DNA of 64,000 bases from NCBI RefSeq assembly GCF_029892155.1, contig NZ_JARZAG010000019.1, forward strand, positions 113,417 to 177,416, read 5' to 3'. Shown here piece after piece: positions 23,782 to 31,681 of this stretch. The notes beneath the pieces are model-generated. The model was given only the letters and a program-made list of their open reading frames with translations. It searched no databases and had not been told where the DNA came from. Each line of letters begins with the position of its first letter. The stretch's first letter is position 1. A program made the position numbers and the translations under genes. The stretch is from Kitasatospora sp. GAS204B. GTDB lineage: Bacteria > Actinomycetota > Actinomycetes > Streptomycetales > Streptomycetaceae.

Positions 23782-25452
23782 TTGCGTACCACCCGCCTGC
23801 TCGCCGCCACCGGCGTGCTCACCATGGCCGTCGGTCTGGCCGCCGCCCCGAACGCCGTCGCCGACACCGCGCCGTCCTTCAGCAACCCGCGCGTCACTCC
23901 CGCCCCGGTGCTTGCCCCCGGAGGCACCCCGGCCGAGGACTGCGCGCCGAACGGCACCCCGGGCTGGGTCGGGCTGAGCATCGCGCCGCCGACGCTCAGC
24001 GCTGACGTCCAGCTCCCGGCCGGCGCCGCCGTGCTGCCGGACATCGCGGTCACCGACACCACCACCGACCCGCACACCTCGGTGTTCCGGGCCACCAAGC
24101 TGGCGGTCCAGAACGGCACCGTGAGCGTCCAGGTGCCGGGTCTGCAGGACGGCCACAGCTACGTCTGGCACGCCTACACCGCCGGCGCGGGCGTGGACGC
24201 GTCCACGCCCGAGTGCCACTTCCGGGTCGACCGCACCCCGCCGACCGTCGGCGTGAACTCCACCGACTTCCCGGCGCAGGGCTCGGGGCAGACGGCGACC
24301 AAGTACGCCGGCCAGCCAGGAACCTTCACCTTCACGGGCGCCGACCCGGTGCCCGCCGGCGGTGCGGCCTCCGGAGTGGCCTGCTACCAGTACGCGCTCG
24401 CGCCCGCCTCGCTGGGCATCTTCACCGGCTGCGGGGCCGCCAACACCGTGGTGCCCGCTGCCGACGGCACGGCGAGCGTGCAGCTGACGCCCGCCGACTG
24501 GGGCACGAACACGCTGGCCGTCCAGGCGATCGACAACGCGGGCAACGTCTCGCAGACCGTCTCGTACGGCTTCTACGCGCCGAGCAACCCCACCCCGCCG
24601 GCCACTCCGGGTGACGTGGACAACGACGGTCTGGCGGACATCGTGGTGCCCGACGGTGCGGGTGCCCTCCAGGTGATCAAGGGCAACAGCGGCAGCACGA
24701 CGCCGAGCGAGGCCTTCCCGGCGGCCGACGCGCCCGGCGGATCCGGCAGCTGGAGCGGTCTGCAGATCGCCCACCGTGGCTGGATGCCGAACACCGCGAC
24801 CGCGGACACGGTCTTCGTGCACAACCCGCAGAACCCCGGCGCCCTCTACATGTACCGCAACGAGGGCTCGCTCCAGCTCGGCGGGCAGTACCCCGGGCTG
24901 GTCAGCCGTCCCACGACGTGCCAGGACGTCACTGGGGCCACCATCGGCTGCCCCGCGGGTTACGGCTCCGACTGGTCCGGTGTGACGCAGCTCGTCGCGC
25001 TCGGCTCCACCGACCCGGGCAAGCCGAACGATGCAGCGCTGCTCACCGTCGAGGGCGGCAACCTGTGGCTCTTCGACCGGGCCAACTCGCTGCGCTTCAC
25101 TGTCGCCCAGCAGCTGACCACCACCGGCAACTGGAGCGGCTACGACCTGGTCGCCCCCGGTGCCGACGCGCAGGGCAATCTGGCGCTCTGGGCCCGCGAC
25201 CGCGCCACCGGTGACCTGCACGCCTTCCCGCTGCCGAAGAAGGCCGACGGCACCTTCGACTTCTCCGCTCTGGCGGACCCCACCGCCCACGTGGTGGCGT
25301 CCGGCTTCACCACCGCTGCCTACCCGACCCTGGGCAGCTCCGGTGACCTGGACGGCGACGGTGTGGCCGACCTGTGGGCGGTCACCCCGGACGGGCACCT
25401 GGACGTCTTCAGCGGCTGGACCGAGCCGTATGACTTCGGAGTGCTGCAGTAA
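23782..25452 (+). CDS. Secreted FG-GAP/VCBS repeat protein
   Basis: A 556-residue exported protein. The signal peptide runs to about residue 27 (RTTRLLAATGVLTMAVGLAAA, cleavage near AVA-DT). An Ig-like region follows (HSYVWHAYTAGAGVD; DRTPPTVGV; AIDNAGNVS), then FG-GAP/VCBS-like repeats, the first with DVDNDGLADIVVPDGAG near 277 and the last with DLDGDGVADLWAVTPDGHL near 522. The DxDxDG loops are probable Ca-binding sites. It begins with TTG at 23782, preceded by GAGGGGGA at about 10 nt. It is likely an extracellular adhesion or structural protein; no catalytic domain is seen. Confidence 0.85.
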   Translation: MRTTRLLAATGVLTMAVGLAAAPNAVADTAPSFSNPRVTPAPVLAPGGTPAEDCAPNGTPGWVGLSIAPPTLSADVQLPAGAAVLPDIAVTDTTTDPHTSVFRATKLAVQNGTVSVQVPGLQDGHSYVWHAYTAGAGVDASTPECHFRVDRTPPTVGVNSTDFPAQGSGQTATKYAGQPGTFTFTGADPVPAGGAASGVACYQYALAPASLGIFTGCGAANTVVPAADGTASVQLTPADWGTNTLAVQAIDNAGNVSQTVSYGFYAPSNPTPPATPGDVDNDGLADIVVPDGAGALQVIKGNSGSTTPSEAFPAADAPGGSGSWSGLQIAHRGWMPNTATADTVFVHNPQNPGALYMYRNEGSLQLGGQYPGLVSRPTTCQDVTGATIGCPAGYGSDWSGVTQLVALGSTDPGKPNDAALLTVEGGNLWLFDRANSLRFTVAQQLTTTGNWSGYDLVAPGADAQGNLALWARDRATGDLHAFPLPKKADGTFDFSALADPTAHVVASGFTTAAYPTLGSSGDLDGDGVADLWAVTPDGHLDVFSGWTEPYDFGVLQ

Positions 25453-25466
25453 CGCAGACGCACAAC

Positions 25467-25512
25467 ACAACGGCCAGGGCCCCGTCCGATCGGACGGGGC
25501 CCTGGCCGTTGT
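25467..25512. terminator. Bidirectional terminator between FG-GAP gene and sdhB
   Basis: A 46-nt perfect palindrome (23-bp arms, 25467-25489 and 25490-25512) between the convergent stops at 25452 and 25528. The A-rich left and T-containing right edges fit termination in both directions. Confidence 0.9.
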
Positions 25513-25527
25513 CGGCTCGACGGAGCG

Positions 25528-26322
25528 TCAGAAGCGGCGCGTCACCAGGGCGCGCTTGACTTCCTGGATCGCCTTGGTGACCTCGATGCCACGCGGGCAG
25601 GCCTCCGAGCAGTTGAAGGTGGTGCGGCAGCGCCACACGCCCTCGCGGTCGTTGAGGATCTCCAGGCGCTGCTCGGCGCCCTCGTCACGCGAGTCGAAGA
25701 TGAAGCGGTGCGCGTTGACGATGGCGGCCGGGCCGAAGTACTGGCCGTCGTTCCAGAAGACCGGGCAGGACGAGGTGCACGCGGCGCACAGGATGCACTT
25801 GGTGGTGTCGTCGAATCGCTCGCGGTCCTCGGCGGACTGCAGGCGCTCGCGGGTCGGCTCGTTCCCGTTGGTGATCAGGAACGGCATGACGTCCTTGTAC
25901 GCCTGGAAGAACGGGTCCATGTCGACCACCAGGTCCTTGAGGACCGCGAGGCCCTTGATGGCCTCGATGGTGATCGGCTGCATGCCGCCCTTGCCGTCGG
26001 GGGTGGCGACGTCCTTCAGCAGGGTCTTGCAGGCCAGCCGGTTGCGACCGTTGATCCGCATGGCGTCCGAGCCGCAGATGCCGTGCGCGCAGGAGCGGCG
26101 GTAGGTGAGGGTGCCGTCCTGCTCCCACTTGACCTTGTTGAGGGCGTCCAGGACGCGCTCCTTGGGGTCCATGGTGAGCTGGTAGTCCACCCACACCGGG
26201 TCCGGGTGCTCCTCCGGGTTGAACCGGCGGATCCGCAGGGTGAAGTTGATCATCTGGACGCCGCCGGCCTCGGCCGCGTCCAGCGCCGCGGAGTGCGGGG
26301 CGTCGATCGTGGGGGCGCTCAT
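25528..26322 (-). CDS. sdhB: Succinate dehydrogenase iron-sulfur subunit
   Basis: Carries electrons from the flavin subunit to quinone in complex II. The 264-residue protein has an N-terminal ferredoxin domain with C78, C83, D86 and C98 for the 2Fe-2S centre (SCAHGICGSDAM; NRLAC). The 4Fe-4S motif is CILCAACTSSCP (C176, C179, C182), and the 3Fe-4S ligands are C186, C232 and C238, with C242 completing the 4Fe-4S set. Its ATG overlaps the sdhA stop (TGATG). It is the last gene of sdhCDAB. Confidence 0.96.
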   Translation of the reverse strand: MSAPTIDAPHSAALDAAEAGGVQMINFTLRIRRFNPEEHPDPVWVDYQLTMDPKERVLDALNKVKWEQDGTLTYRRSCAHGICGSDAMRINGRNRLACKTLLKDVATPDGKGGMQPITIEAIKGLAVLKDLVVDMDPFFQAYKDVMPFLITNGNEPTRERLQSAEDRERFDDTTKCILCAACTSSCPVFWNDGQYFGPAAIVNAHRFIFDSRDEGAEQRLEILNDREGVWRCRTTFNCSEACPRGIEVTKAIQEVKRALVTRRF

Positions 26323-28064
26323 CAGTACTTACGCTCCATCGGCTGGTAGCGGGTCGTGACGACCGGCTTGTAGTCAAGGCGGATCGAGGTGGTGCCGTCC
26401 TCGGCGACCTCCTGGTACGCCATGGTGTGCTGCATGAACTTCACGTCGTCACGGGTCGGGAAGTCCTCGCGGAAGTGGCCGCCGCGCGACTCCTCGCGGG
26501 CCAGCGCGGAGATGACCAGCACCTCGGCCAGGTCGAGCAGGTTGCCCAGCTCCACGGCCTCCAGCAGGTCGGTGTTGTAGCGGTAGCCCTTGTCCTGGAT
26601 CGCCACGTGCTTGTAGCGCTCGCGCAGCGCGGCGATGTCCTCGCCGGCCTGCTTCAGGGTGGCGCCGGTGCGGTAGACCATGGCGTTGACGTCCATGGTC
26701 TCCTGCAGCTCCTTGCGGATCTGCGCCACGGACTCGGTGCCGGTGGACTCGCGCAGGCCGTCGACCAGCGCCTGCACCTTCTCGGCCGGGTCGGCGGGCA
26801 GCGGGACGAACTCGCTCTTGCTCGCGTAGTCGGCGGCGGCGATGCCGGCCCGCTTGCCGAACACGTTGATGTCCAGCAGCGAGTTGGTGCCCAGGCGGTT
26901 GGCGCCGTGCACGGACACGCAGGCGACCTCGCCGGCCGCGTACAGGCCGGGGACGACGTCGGTGTTGTTGCGCAGCACCTCACCCTCGACGTTGGTCGGG
27001 ATGCCGCCCATCGCGTAGTGCGCGGTGGGCTGGATCGGGATCGGGTCCGTGTAGGGCTCGATGCCGAGGTAGGTACGGGCGAACTCGGTGATGTCCGGGA
27101 GCTTGGCGTCCAGCTGCTCCGGCGGAAGGTGCGTCAGGTCCAGGTAGACGTGGTCGCCCTCGGGGCCGCAGCCGCGACCCTCGCGGATCTCGGTGTAGAT
27201 CGCGCGCGAGCAGACGTCACGGGACGCGAGGTCCTTCATGACCGGGGCGTAGCGCTCCATGAAGCGCTCGCCGTCCTTGTTGCGCAGGATGCCGCCCTCA
27301 CCGCGGGCGCCCTCGGTGAGCAGGATGCCCATCCGCCAGATGCCCGTCGGGTGGAACTGGAAGAACTCCATGTCCTCCAGCGGCAGGCCGCGGCGGTAGA
27401 CCAGGGCCTGGCCGTCACCGGTGAGGGTGTGGGCGTTGGAGGTCACCTTGAAGAACTTGCCGGTGCCGCCGGAGGCGAAGACGACCGCCTTGGCCTGGAA
27501 GACGTGGATCTCGCCGGTGGCCAGCTCGTAGGCGACGACGCCGGAGGTCTTGCCGTCGTTGATCAGCAGGTCGAGGACGTAGAACTCGTTGAAGAACTCG
27601 ACGCCGTGCTTGACGCAGTTCTGGAACAGCGTCTGGAGGATCATGTGACCGGTGCGGTCGGCCGCGTAGCAGGAGCGGCGCACGGCCGCCTCGCCGTGGT
27701 TGCGGGTGTGGCCGCCGAAGCGGCGCTGGTCGATCCGGCCGGCCTCGGTGCGGGAGAAGGGCAGGCCCATCTTCTCCAGGTCGAGGACGGCGTCGATGGC
27801 CTCCTTGCACATGATCTCGGCGGCGTCCTGGTCGACCAGGTAGTCACCACCCTTGACCGTGTCGAAGGTGTGCCACTCCCAGTTGTCCTCCTCGACGTTG
27901 GCCAGGGCGGCACACATGCCGCCCTGGGCCGCGCCGGTGTGGGACCGGGTCGGGTAGAGCTTGGTCAGGACCGCGGTGCGGCTGCGCTGGGTCGACTCGA
28001 TGGCCGCGCGCATGCCGGCGCCGCCGGCGCCGACGATGACGGTGTCGTACTGGTGAATCTGCAT
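26322..28064 (-). CDS. sdhA: Succinate dehydrogenase flavoprotein subunit
   Basis: Oxidises succinate to fumarate in the TCA cycle and respiratory chain. The 580-residue protein has the FAD loop VIVGAGGAGMRAAIES (9-24), the flavin-attachment motif RSHTGAAQGGM (His 42), GDYLVDQDAAE, and the substrate and active-site segments HPTGIWRMGILLTEGARGEGG (given here in continuous part; near 240-260) and HYAMGGIPTN. It is preceded by sdhD (gap 59 nt) and overlaps sdhB by one base. Confidence 0.96.
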   Translation of the reverse strand: MQIHQYDTVIVGAGGAGMRAAIESTQRSRTAVLTKLYPTRSHTGAAQGGMCAALANVEEDNWEWHTFDTVKGGDYLVDQDAAEIMCKEAIDAVLDLEKMGLPFSRTEAGRIDQRRFGGHTRNHGEAAVRRSCYAADRTGHMILQTLFQNCVKHGVEFFNEFYVLDLLINDGKTSGVVAYELATGEIHVFQAKAVVFASGGTGKFFKVTSNAHTLTGDGQALVYRRGLPLEDMEFFQFHPTGIWRMGILLTEGARGEGGILRNKDGERFMERYAPVMKDLASRDVCSRAIYTEIREGRGCGPEGDHVYLDLTHLPPEQLDAKLPDITEFARTYLGIEPYTDPIPIQPTAHYAMGGIPTNVEGEVLRNNTDVVPGLYAAGEVACVSVHGANRLGTNSLLDINVFGKRAGIAAADYASKSEFVPLPADPAEKVQALVDGLRESTGTESVAQIRKELQETMDVNAMVYRTGATLKQAGEDIAALRERYKHVAIQDKGYRYNTDLLEAVELGNLLDLAEVLVISALAREESRGGHFREDFPTRDDVKFMQHTMAYQEVAEDGTTSIRLDYKPVVTTRYQPMERKY

Positions 28065-28123
28065 GGGGGTTAGCTCGCCTCTGGCTCTTGCTGGCTCTGC
28101 GATGGCCGATTAGCTGCTGGGCC

Positions 28124-28615
28124 TCAGATGTTGGGGTCGAAGGTGAAGATCACCAGGGTGCCGAGCAGCACGGTGAAGACCGTGGCGGCGCCCATGAGGC
28201 CCTTCAGCCAGAGCCGAGTGGAGTCCTTCTCGGCGTAGTCGTTGATCACGGTGCGCATGCCGTTGGCGCCATGCAGCATGGCCAGCCAGAGCATCAGCAG
28301 GTCCCAGCCCTGCCAGAACGGCGAGGCCCAGCGGCCGGCGACGAAGGCGAAGTTGATCTTCGACACGCCGTGGTCGAGCAGCAGCATGATCAGCAGGTGA
28401 CCCAGGATCAGCACGACCAGCACGACGCCCGACAGGCGCATGAAGAGCCAGGCGAGCATCTCGAAGTTGGTCCGGGTGCGCCGCGGGGTCTTCGTGGTGC
28501 GGGTGCGCGGCGGCTGGATCACGAAGGCGTCGGCGGGGTTGCCGGTGCCAAGACCCTTGCCGGTGTGCGCCTGCGAGGAGGAGATCAGCTCGATGTCGGT
28601 GGTGTCAGTAGACAT
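28124..28615 (-). CDS. sdhD: Succinate dehydrogenase hydrophobic membrane anchor subunit
   Basis: A 163-residue membrane anchor of complex II. About 50 hydrophilic residues precede three membrane helices (LSGVVLVVLILGHLLIMLLL; GWDLLMLWLAMLHGANGM; LMGAATVFTVLLGTLVIF). The conserved heme-side His residues (GHLLIM; MLHGANGMR) and the following NDYAEK segment are present. It starts 6 nt after sdhC. Confidence 0.92.
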   Translation of the reverse strand: MSTDTTDIELISSSQAHTGKGLGTGNPADAFVIQPPRTRTTKTPRRTRTNFEMLAWLFMRLSGVVLVVLILGHLLIMLLLDHGVSKINFAFVAGRWASPFWQGWDLLMLWLAMLHGANGMRTVINDYAEKDSTRLWLKGLMGAATVFTVLLGTLVIFTFDPNI

Positions 28616-28621
28616 GCCGGA

Positions 28622-29002
28622 TCACTTCCCGAACCAGGTGAGCAGGGTGTGCTGCAGGATGCCCCAGAAGGCACCCGCCATCAGCACGACCCAGAGGCCG
28701 ACGACGCTCCACAGCATCTGCTTCTGGTACTTCGGGCCCTTCGACCAGAAGTCCACCGCGATGACCCGCAGGCCGTTCAGGGCGTGGAACAGGATGGCGG
28801 CGGTGAGGCCGTACTCCATCAGGTTCACCAGCGGAGTCTTATAGGTGTTGATGACGGAGTCGTACGCCTGTGGCGAGACCCGCACCAGTGCGGTGTCCAG
28901 GACGTGGACGAGAAGGAAGAAGAAGATGAGGACGCCAGTGACTCGATGAGCCACCCAGGACCACATGCCTTCGCGGCCGCGGTACAGCGTTCCAGCCGGC
29001 AC
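28622..29002 (-). CDS. sdhC: Succinate dehydrogenase cytochrome b556 subunit
   Basis: A 126-residue heme-binding anchor of complex II. Three helices are visible (VTGVLIFFFLLVHVLDTALV; LTAAILFHALNGLRVIAVDF; MLWSVVGLWVVLMAGAFWG), with the signature SWVAHRVTGV and the HALNGLR heme-ligand His. It begins with GTG at 29002 and GGAGG 7 nt upstream. It is the first gene of the sdhCDAB operon. The 250 nt upstream are shared with a divergent lipoprotein gene and should hold both promoters. Confidence 0.93.
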   Translation of the reverse strand: MPAGTLYRGREGMWSWVAHRVTGVLIFFFLLVHVLDTALVRVSPQAYDSVINTYKTPLVNLMEYGLTAAILFHALNGLRVIAVDFWSKGPKYQKQMLWSVVGLWVVLMAGAFWGILQHTLLTWFGK

Positions 29003-29254
29003 GGAAAACCCTCCGGAAGCGGTTGAAGGGCTCGGCCGGCTTCGGTGTCGGTCAGCCCGGCCGGGTACGGTCCACCGGCCGCGGTCATCCTATCGACGCG
29101 TCGTCGGTAACCGCCTCCGGGGGGTTTGAGTGTGATCAATCAGGCACGGGCGGCCTAACGGGACGTTTTTCCGTGACGCTGGGTCATGGTTCCGGCGCGG
29201 TACGGTGACGGATCTTCGGCTTTCCGCCGTTGTCAATCGCCGTTGAGGACATCG

Positions 29255-29968
29255 ATGACCGTTTGCCCTGCCGTTTTGTTGCTGCTGCCCGTGCTCGCGG
29301 TCGGCGGGTGCGCCACGGTCAAGCCCACCGCGGCCGACCAGTTGCCGGCGGCGCGGGTGCTGAGCGTCGTCGAGCTGCGGGCCGCCGCGGTGGAGAGCGC
29401 GGATCTCGGCGGCGGATACACCGTCACCTTGATGAGCCCGGGTCAGGCCGCCGCGCCGCAGCACGGGGAGCGGCAGCTGGCCGATGTCGCGGCCTGCCAG
29501 CCGGTGCTGGACGCGATCGGTCCGGCGGACCCGAATGCCCAACCGCAGGCCGAGACCGACCTGAGCACGGTCAGGGCCGGCGATTCGCCGGGCGCCCTCT
29601 ACACGGCGCTGCTCGGCTACCCAGTGGGCCGGGCGGCCGTGCTGCAGTCGACGCTCGACCAGGTGCTGGCGCAGTGCGCCGACTTCACCTCGGGTGCGGC
29701 GAGCCAGCCCCAGGGGGCCCGCACCCGGCACCAGCTGGAGCGGGCCGACACGCCCACCCCCGGGGGAGCCGACGGCGCGACCGCCTTCACCCTGACGAGT
29801 GGTCCGCAGACGGGTGGGCCGGCGCTCTCGCAGCGGGCCGCGGTGGTCCGGGTCGGCACGGCGCTGGCCGTCTTCTCCACCGTGGGGACGGCGAAGGAGC
29901 CGGCCGCCGTGCCGGACTCGGCGGTGGTCCTGGCGCAGACCCGCAAGCTGCGGGCCGCGCAGGGGTGA
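29255..29968 (+). CDS. Putative lipoprotein, function unknown
   Basis: A 237-residue protein with a lipoprotein signal: a hydrophobic core AVLLLLPVLAVGG followed by Cys 19 (lipobox AVGGC), so it is anchored outside the cell membrane. The mature part has no recognised domain. It contains two conserved-looking Cys residues (VAACQPVL; LAQCADF) spaced as in PknH-like or sensor-type extracellular domains, which is only suggestive. GAGGA lies 5 nt before ATG 29255. It is divergent from sdhC. Confidence 0.75.
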   Translation: MTVCPAVLLLLPVLAVGGCATVKPTAADQLPAARVLSVVELRAAAVESADLGGGYTVTLMSPGQAAAPQHGERQLADVAACQPVLDAIGPADPNAQPQAETDLSTVRAGDSPGALYTALLGYPVGRAAVLQSTLDQVLAQCADFTSGAASQPQGARTRHQLERADTPTPGGADGATAFTLTSGPQTGGPALSQRAAVVRVGTALAVFSTVGTAKEPAAVPDSAVVLAQTRKLRAAQG

Positions 29969-30008
29969 GCCGACCGGGCCGGCCGGCCGGGCTTGAGGTG
30001 GCCGGGCT

Positions 30009-30599
30009 TCAGGCGGCCGTGCTGCTGGCGACCAGGTGTTCCAGGCGGTTCAGCGCGATCCGGCGCAGCTCCTCGGCGGCGACCAGGCGCTCCTCGTCCG
30101 GCTCGTTGGCCAGCCGGGTGCGGATCGAGCTGAGCACGGTGTCCAGCATCTCCTCCGGCTCGACGCCGTCCAGGCAGACCACGAAGACGTGCCCGAAGCG
30201 CGATTCGTAGGCGGCGTGCGCGGCACGCAGCGCGGTGTGTGCCGCCTGGCTGCCCGGGGCCCGCATGCCGAGCAGCGGCTGCGGCATCCAGCTCTCGTCG
30301 GCCAGCGCCTCGGCCAGGTCGCTGGGACGCAGGTCGTAGGAGGCCTCGCTGGCGGCGGCCAGCAGCGACTCCAGGTCGGGGTAGGGGCGGTGGGCGGTCA
30401 GCCGCAGGGCCCAGCGTTGACTGCCGCAGCAGGCGAGCAGGGCCTCCTCGGCGGCGCCGGGGTCGGCCTCGTTGAAACGGTGTAGTCCGACCGCGGGGCT
30501 GGGCGGGGTCGTCGGCCGTGGTGCGGGGATGTCGGCCGGGATGTCGCTGGCCAGCGGGTCCTCCTCGGAGGGCGGAAAGGGGCTCGTGGGATCGGACAT
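30009..30599 (-). CDS. uraD: OHCU decarboxylase (ureidoimidazoline decarboxylase)
   Basis: A 196-residue protein that decarboxylates OHCU to (S)-allantoin in urate breakdown. The family features are LHRFNEADPGAAEEALLACCG at the start, the conserved Arg and substrate segments, and the signature SRFGHVFVVCLDG (near residue 140), followed by a C-terminal helix with EELRRIALNRLEHLV. The His of the N-terminal PHP-like active-site segment is not clearly present, so activity is probable rather than certain. Start ATG 30599 is chosen; ATG 30608 is also in frame. It is not next to other urate genes here. Confidence 0.75.
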   Translation of the reverse strand: MSDPTSPFPPSEEDPLASDIPADIPAPRPTTPPSPAVGLHRFNEADPGAAEEALLACCGSQRWALRLTAHRPYPDLESLLAAASEASYDLRPSDLAEALADESWMPQPLLGMRAPGSQAAHTALRAAHAAYESRFGHVFVVCLDGVEPEEMLDTVLSSIRTRLANEPDEERLVAAEELRRIALNRLEHLVASSTAA

Positions 30600-30791
30600 G
30601 AACAGCATGGATCACGGCAGAGCGCGAGCGGGGTCACCCACGCGGCGCCGAGCTCCTCCCGGGCAGCGGCACCACGGTAGTTGAGCGCTCACCCGTTGGG
30701 GAGAGTGCTCGCGGAATTCACCCTGACGAGCTATCAAGTTGTGACCCGCGCCATACCGGACCATCCCGATCCGGCGATCCGCCGCCCCCGC

Positions 30792-31553
30792 TCAGTCCCG
30801 GTGCACCTTGTAGTTGGAGGCCTGGGCGCGCGGGCGGACCACCAGCAGGTCGATGTTGACGTGCGACGGGCGGGTGACCGCCCAGGTCACCGTCTCGGCG
30901 ATGTCCTCGGCGGTCAGCGGGTGCGAGACGCCCTGGTAGACGGCGGCCGCCTTGGCCTCGTCACCGCGGAACCTGGTCACCGCGAAGCCCTCCGACTTGA
31001 CCATGCCGGGGGCGATCTCGATCACCCGGATCGGCTCGCCGACCAGCTCCAGGCGGAGCGTGGCGGCGATGGTGTGCGCGGCGTGCTTGGCGGCCACGTA
31101 CCCGCCGCCGCCCTCGTAGGCGGCCAGCGCGGCGGTGGAGGAGAGGATCAGCACCGTGCCGTCGCCGCTCTCCCGCAGGCCGGGCAGCAGCGCCTGGGTC
31201 ATGTGCAGCACGCCGAGCACGTTCACCTGGTACATCGCCAGCCAGTCGGCCGGGTCGCCCCGCTCGACCGACTCGGCACCGAACGCCCCGCCGGCGTTGT
31301 TGATCAGGACGTCGACCCGGCCCACCGAGCCGGCGAAGGCGTCCACGGCGGCGCGGTCGGTGACGTCCAGGGTGACCGCGCGCGCGACGCCGCCCTTGGC
31401 CTCGATCTCCTTGGCGAGCTCCTCGATCCGCTCGGTGCGCCGGGCGGTCAGCACCACCTCGAAGCCCTCGTCCGCCAGGTGCCGGGCGGTCGCCGCGCCG
31501 ATCCCGCTGCTCGCGCCGGTGACCACCGCGACCTTCTGCTGACCGCTACCCAT
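30792..31553 (-). CDS. SDR family NAD(P)-dependent oxidoreductase
   Basis: A 253-residue short-chain dehydrogenase. The cofactor motif TGASSGIG is at 13-20, LDVTDRAAVDAF binds the adenine ring, NNAG is near 89, and the catalytic triad is Ser (LILSSTAAL), Tyr and Lys (GYVAAKHAA, YxxxK). It resembles the YdfG/3-hydroxy-acid dehydrogenase branch; the substrate is not determined. Start ATG 31553 has AAAGGA 8 nt upstream. It is divergent from the mutase gene, separated by 128 nt. Confidence 0.88.
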   Translation of the reverse strand: MGSGQQKVAVVTGASSGIGAATARHLADEGFEVVLTARRTERIEELAKEIEAKGGVARAVTLDVTDRAAVDAFAGSVGRVDVLINNAGGAFGAESVERGDPADWLAMYQVNVLGVLHMTQALLPGLRESGDGTVLILSSTAALAAYEGGGGYVAAKHAAHTIAATLRLELVGEPIRVIEIAPGMVKSEGFAVTRFRGDEAKAAAVYQGVSHPLTAEDIAETVTWAVTRPSHVNIDLLVVRPRAQASNYKVHRD

Positions 31554-31681
31554 TGCCGTGTCCTTTGCCTGCGTTCCGTCGTGCCTGACAGCCTGCGGTG
31601 CCATCATCGCAGCAAGATCGGCCGGACAGGACCTGGGCCTCCCGGCCTGCGGTGCCACCCGTTTTCGTGCGGAGGATCCCG

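Noticed and set aside
28088..29026. A 312-codon plus-strand frame opposite sdhD and sdhC
   Set aside because: Antisense shadow of two clear membrane-anchor genes.
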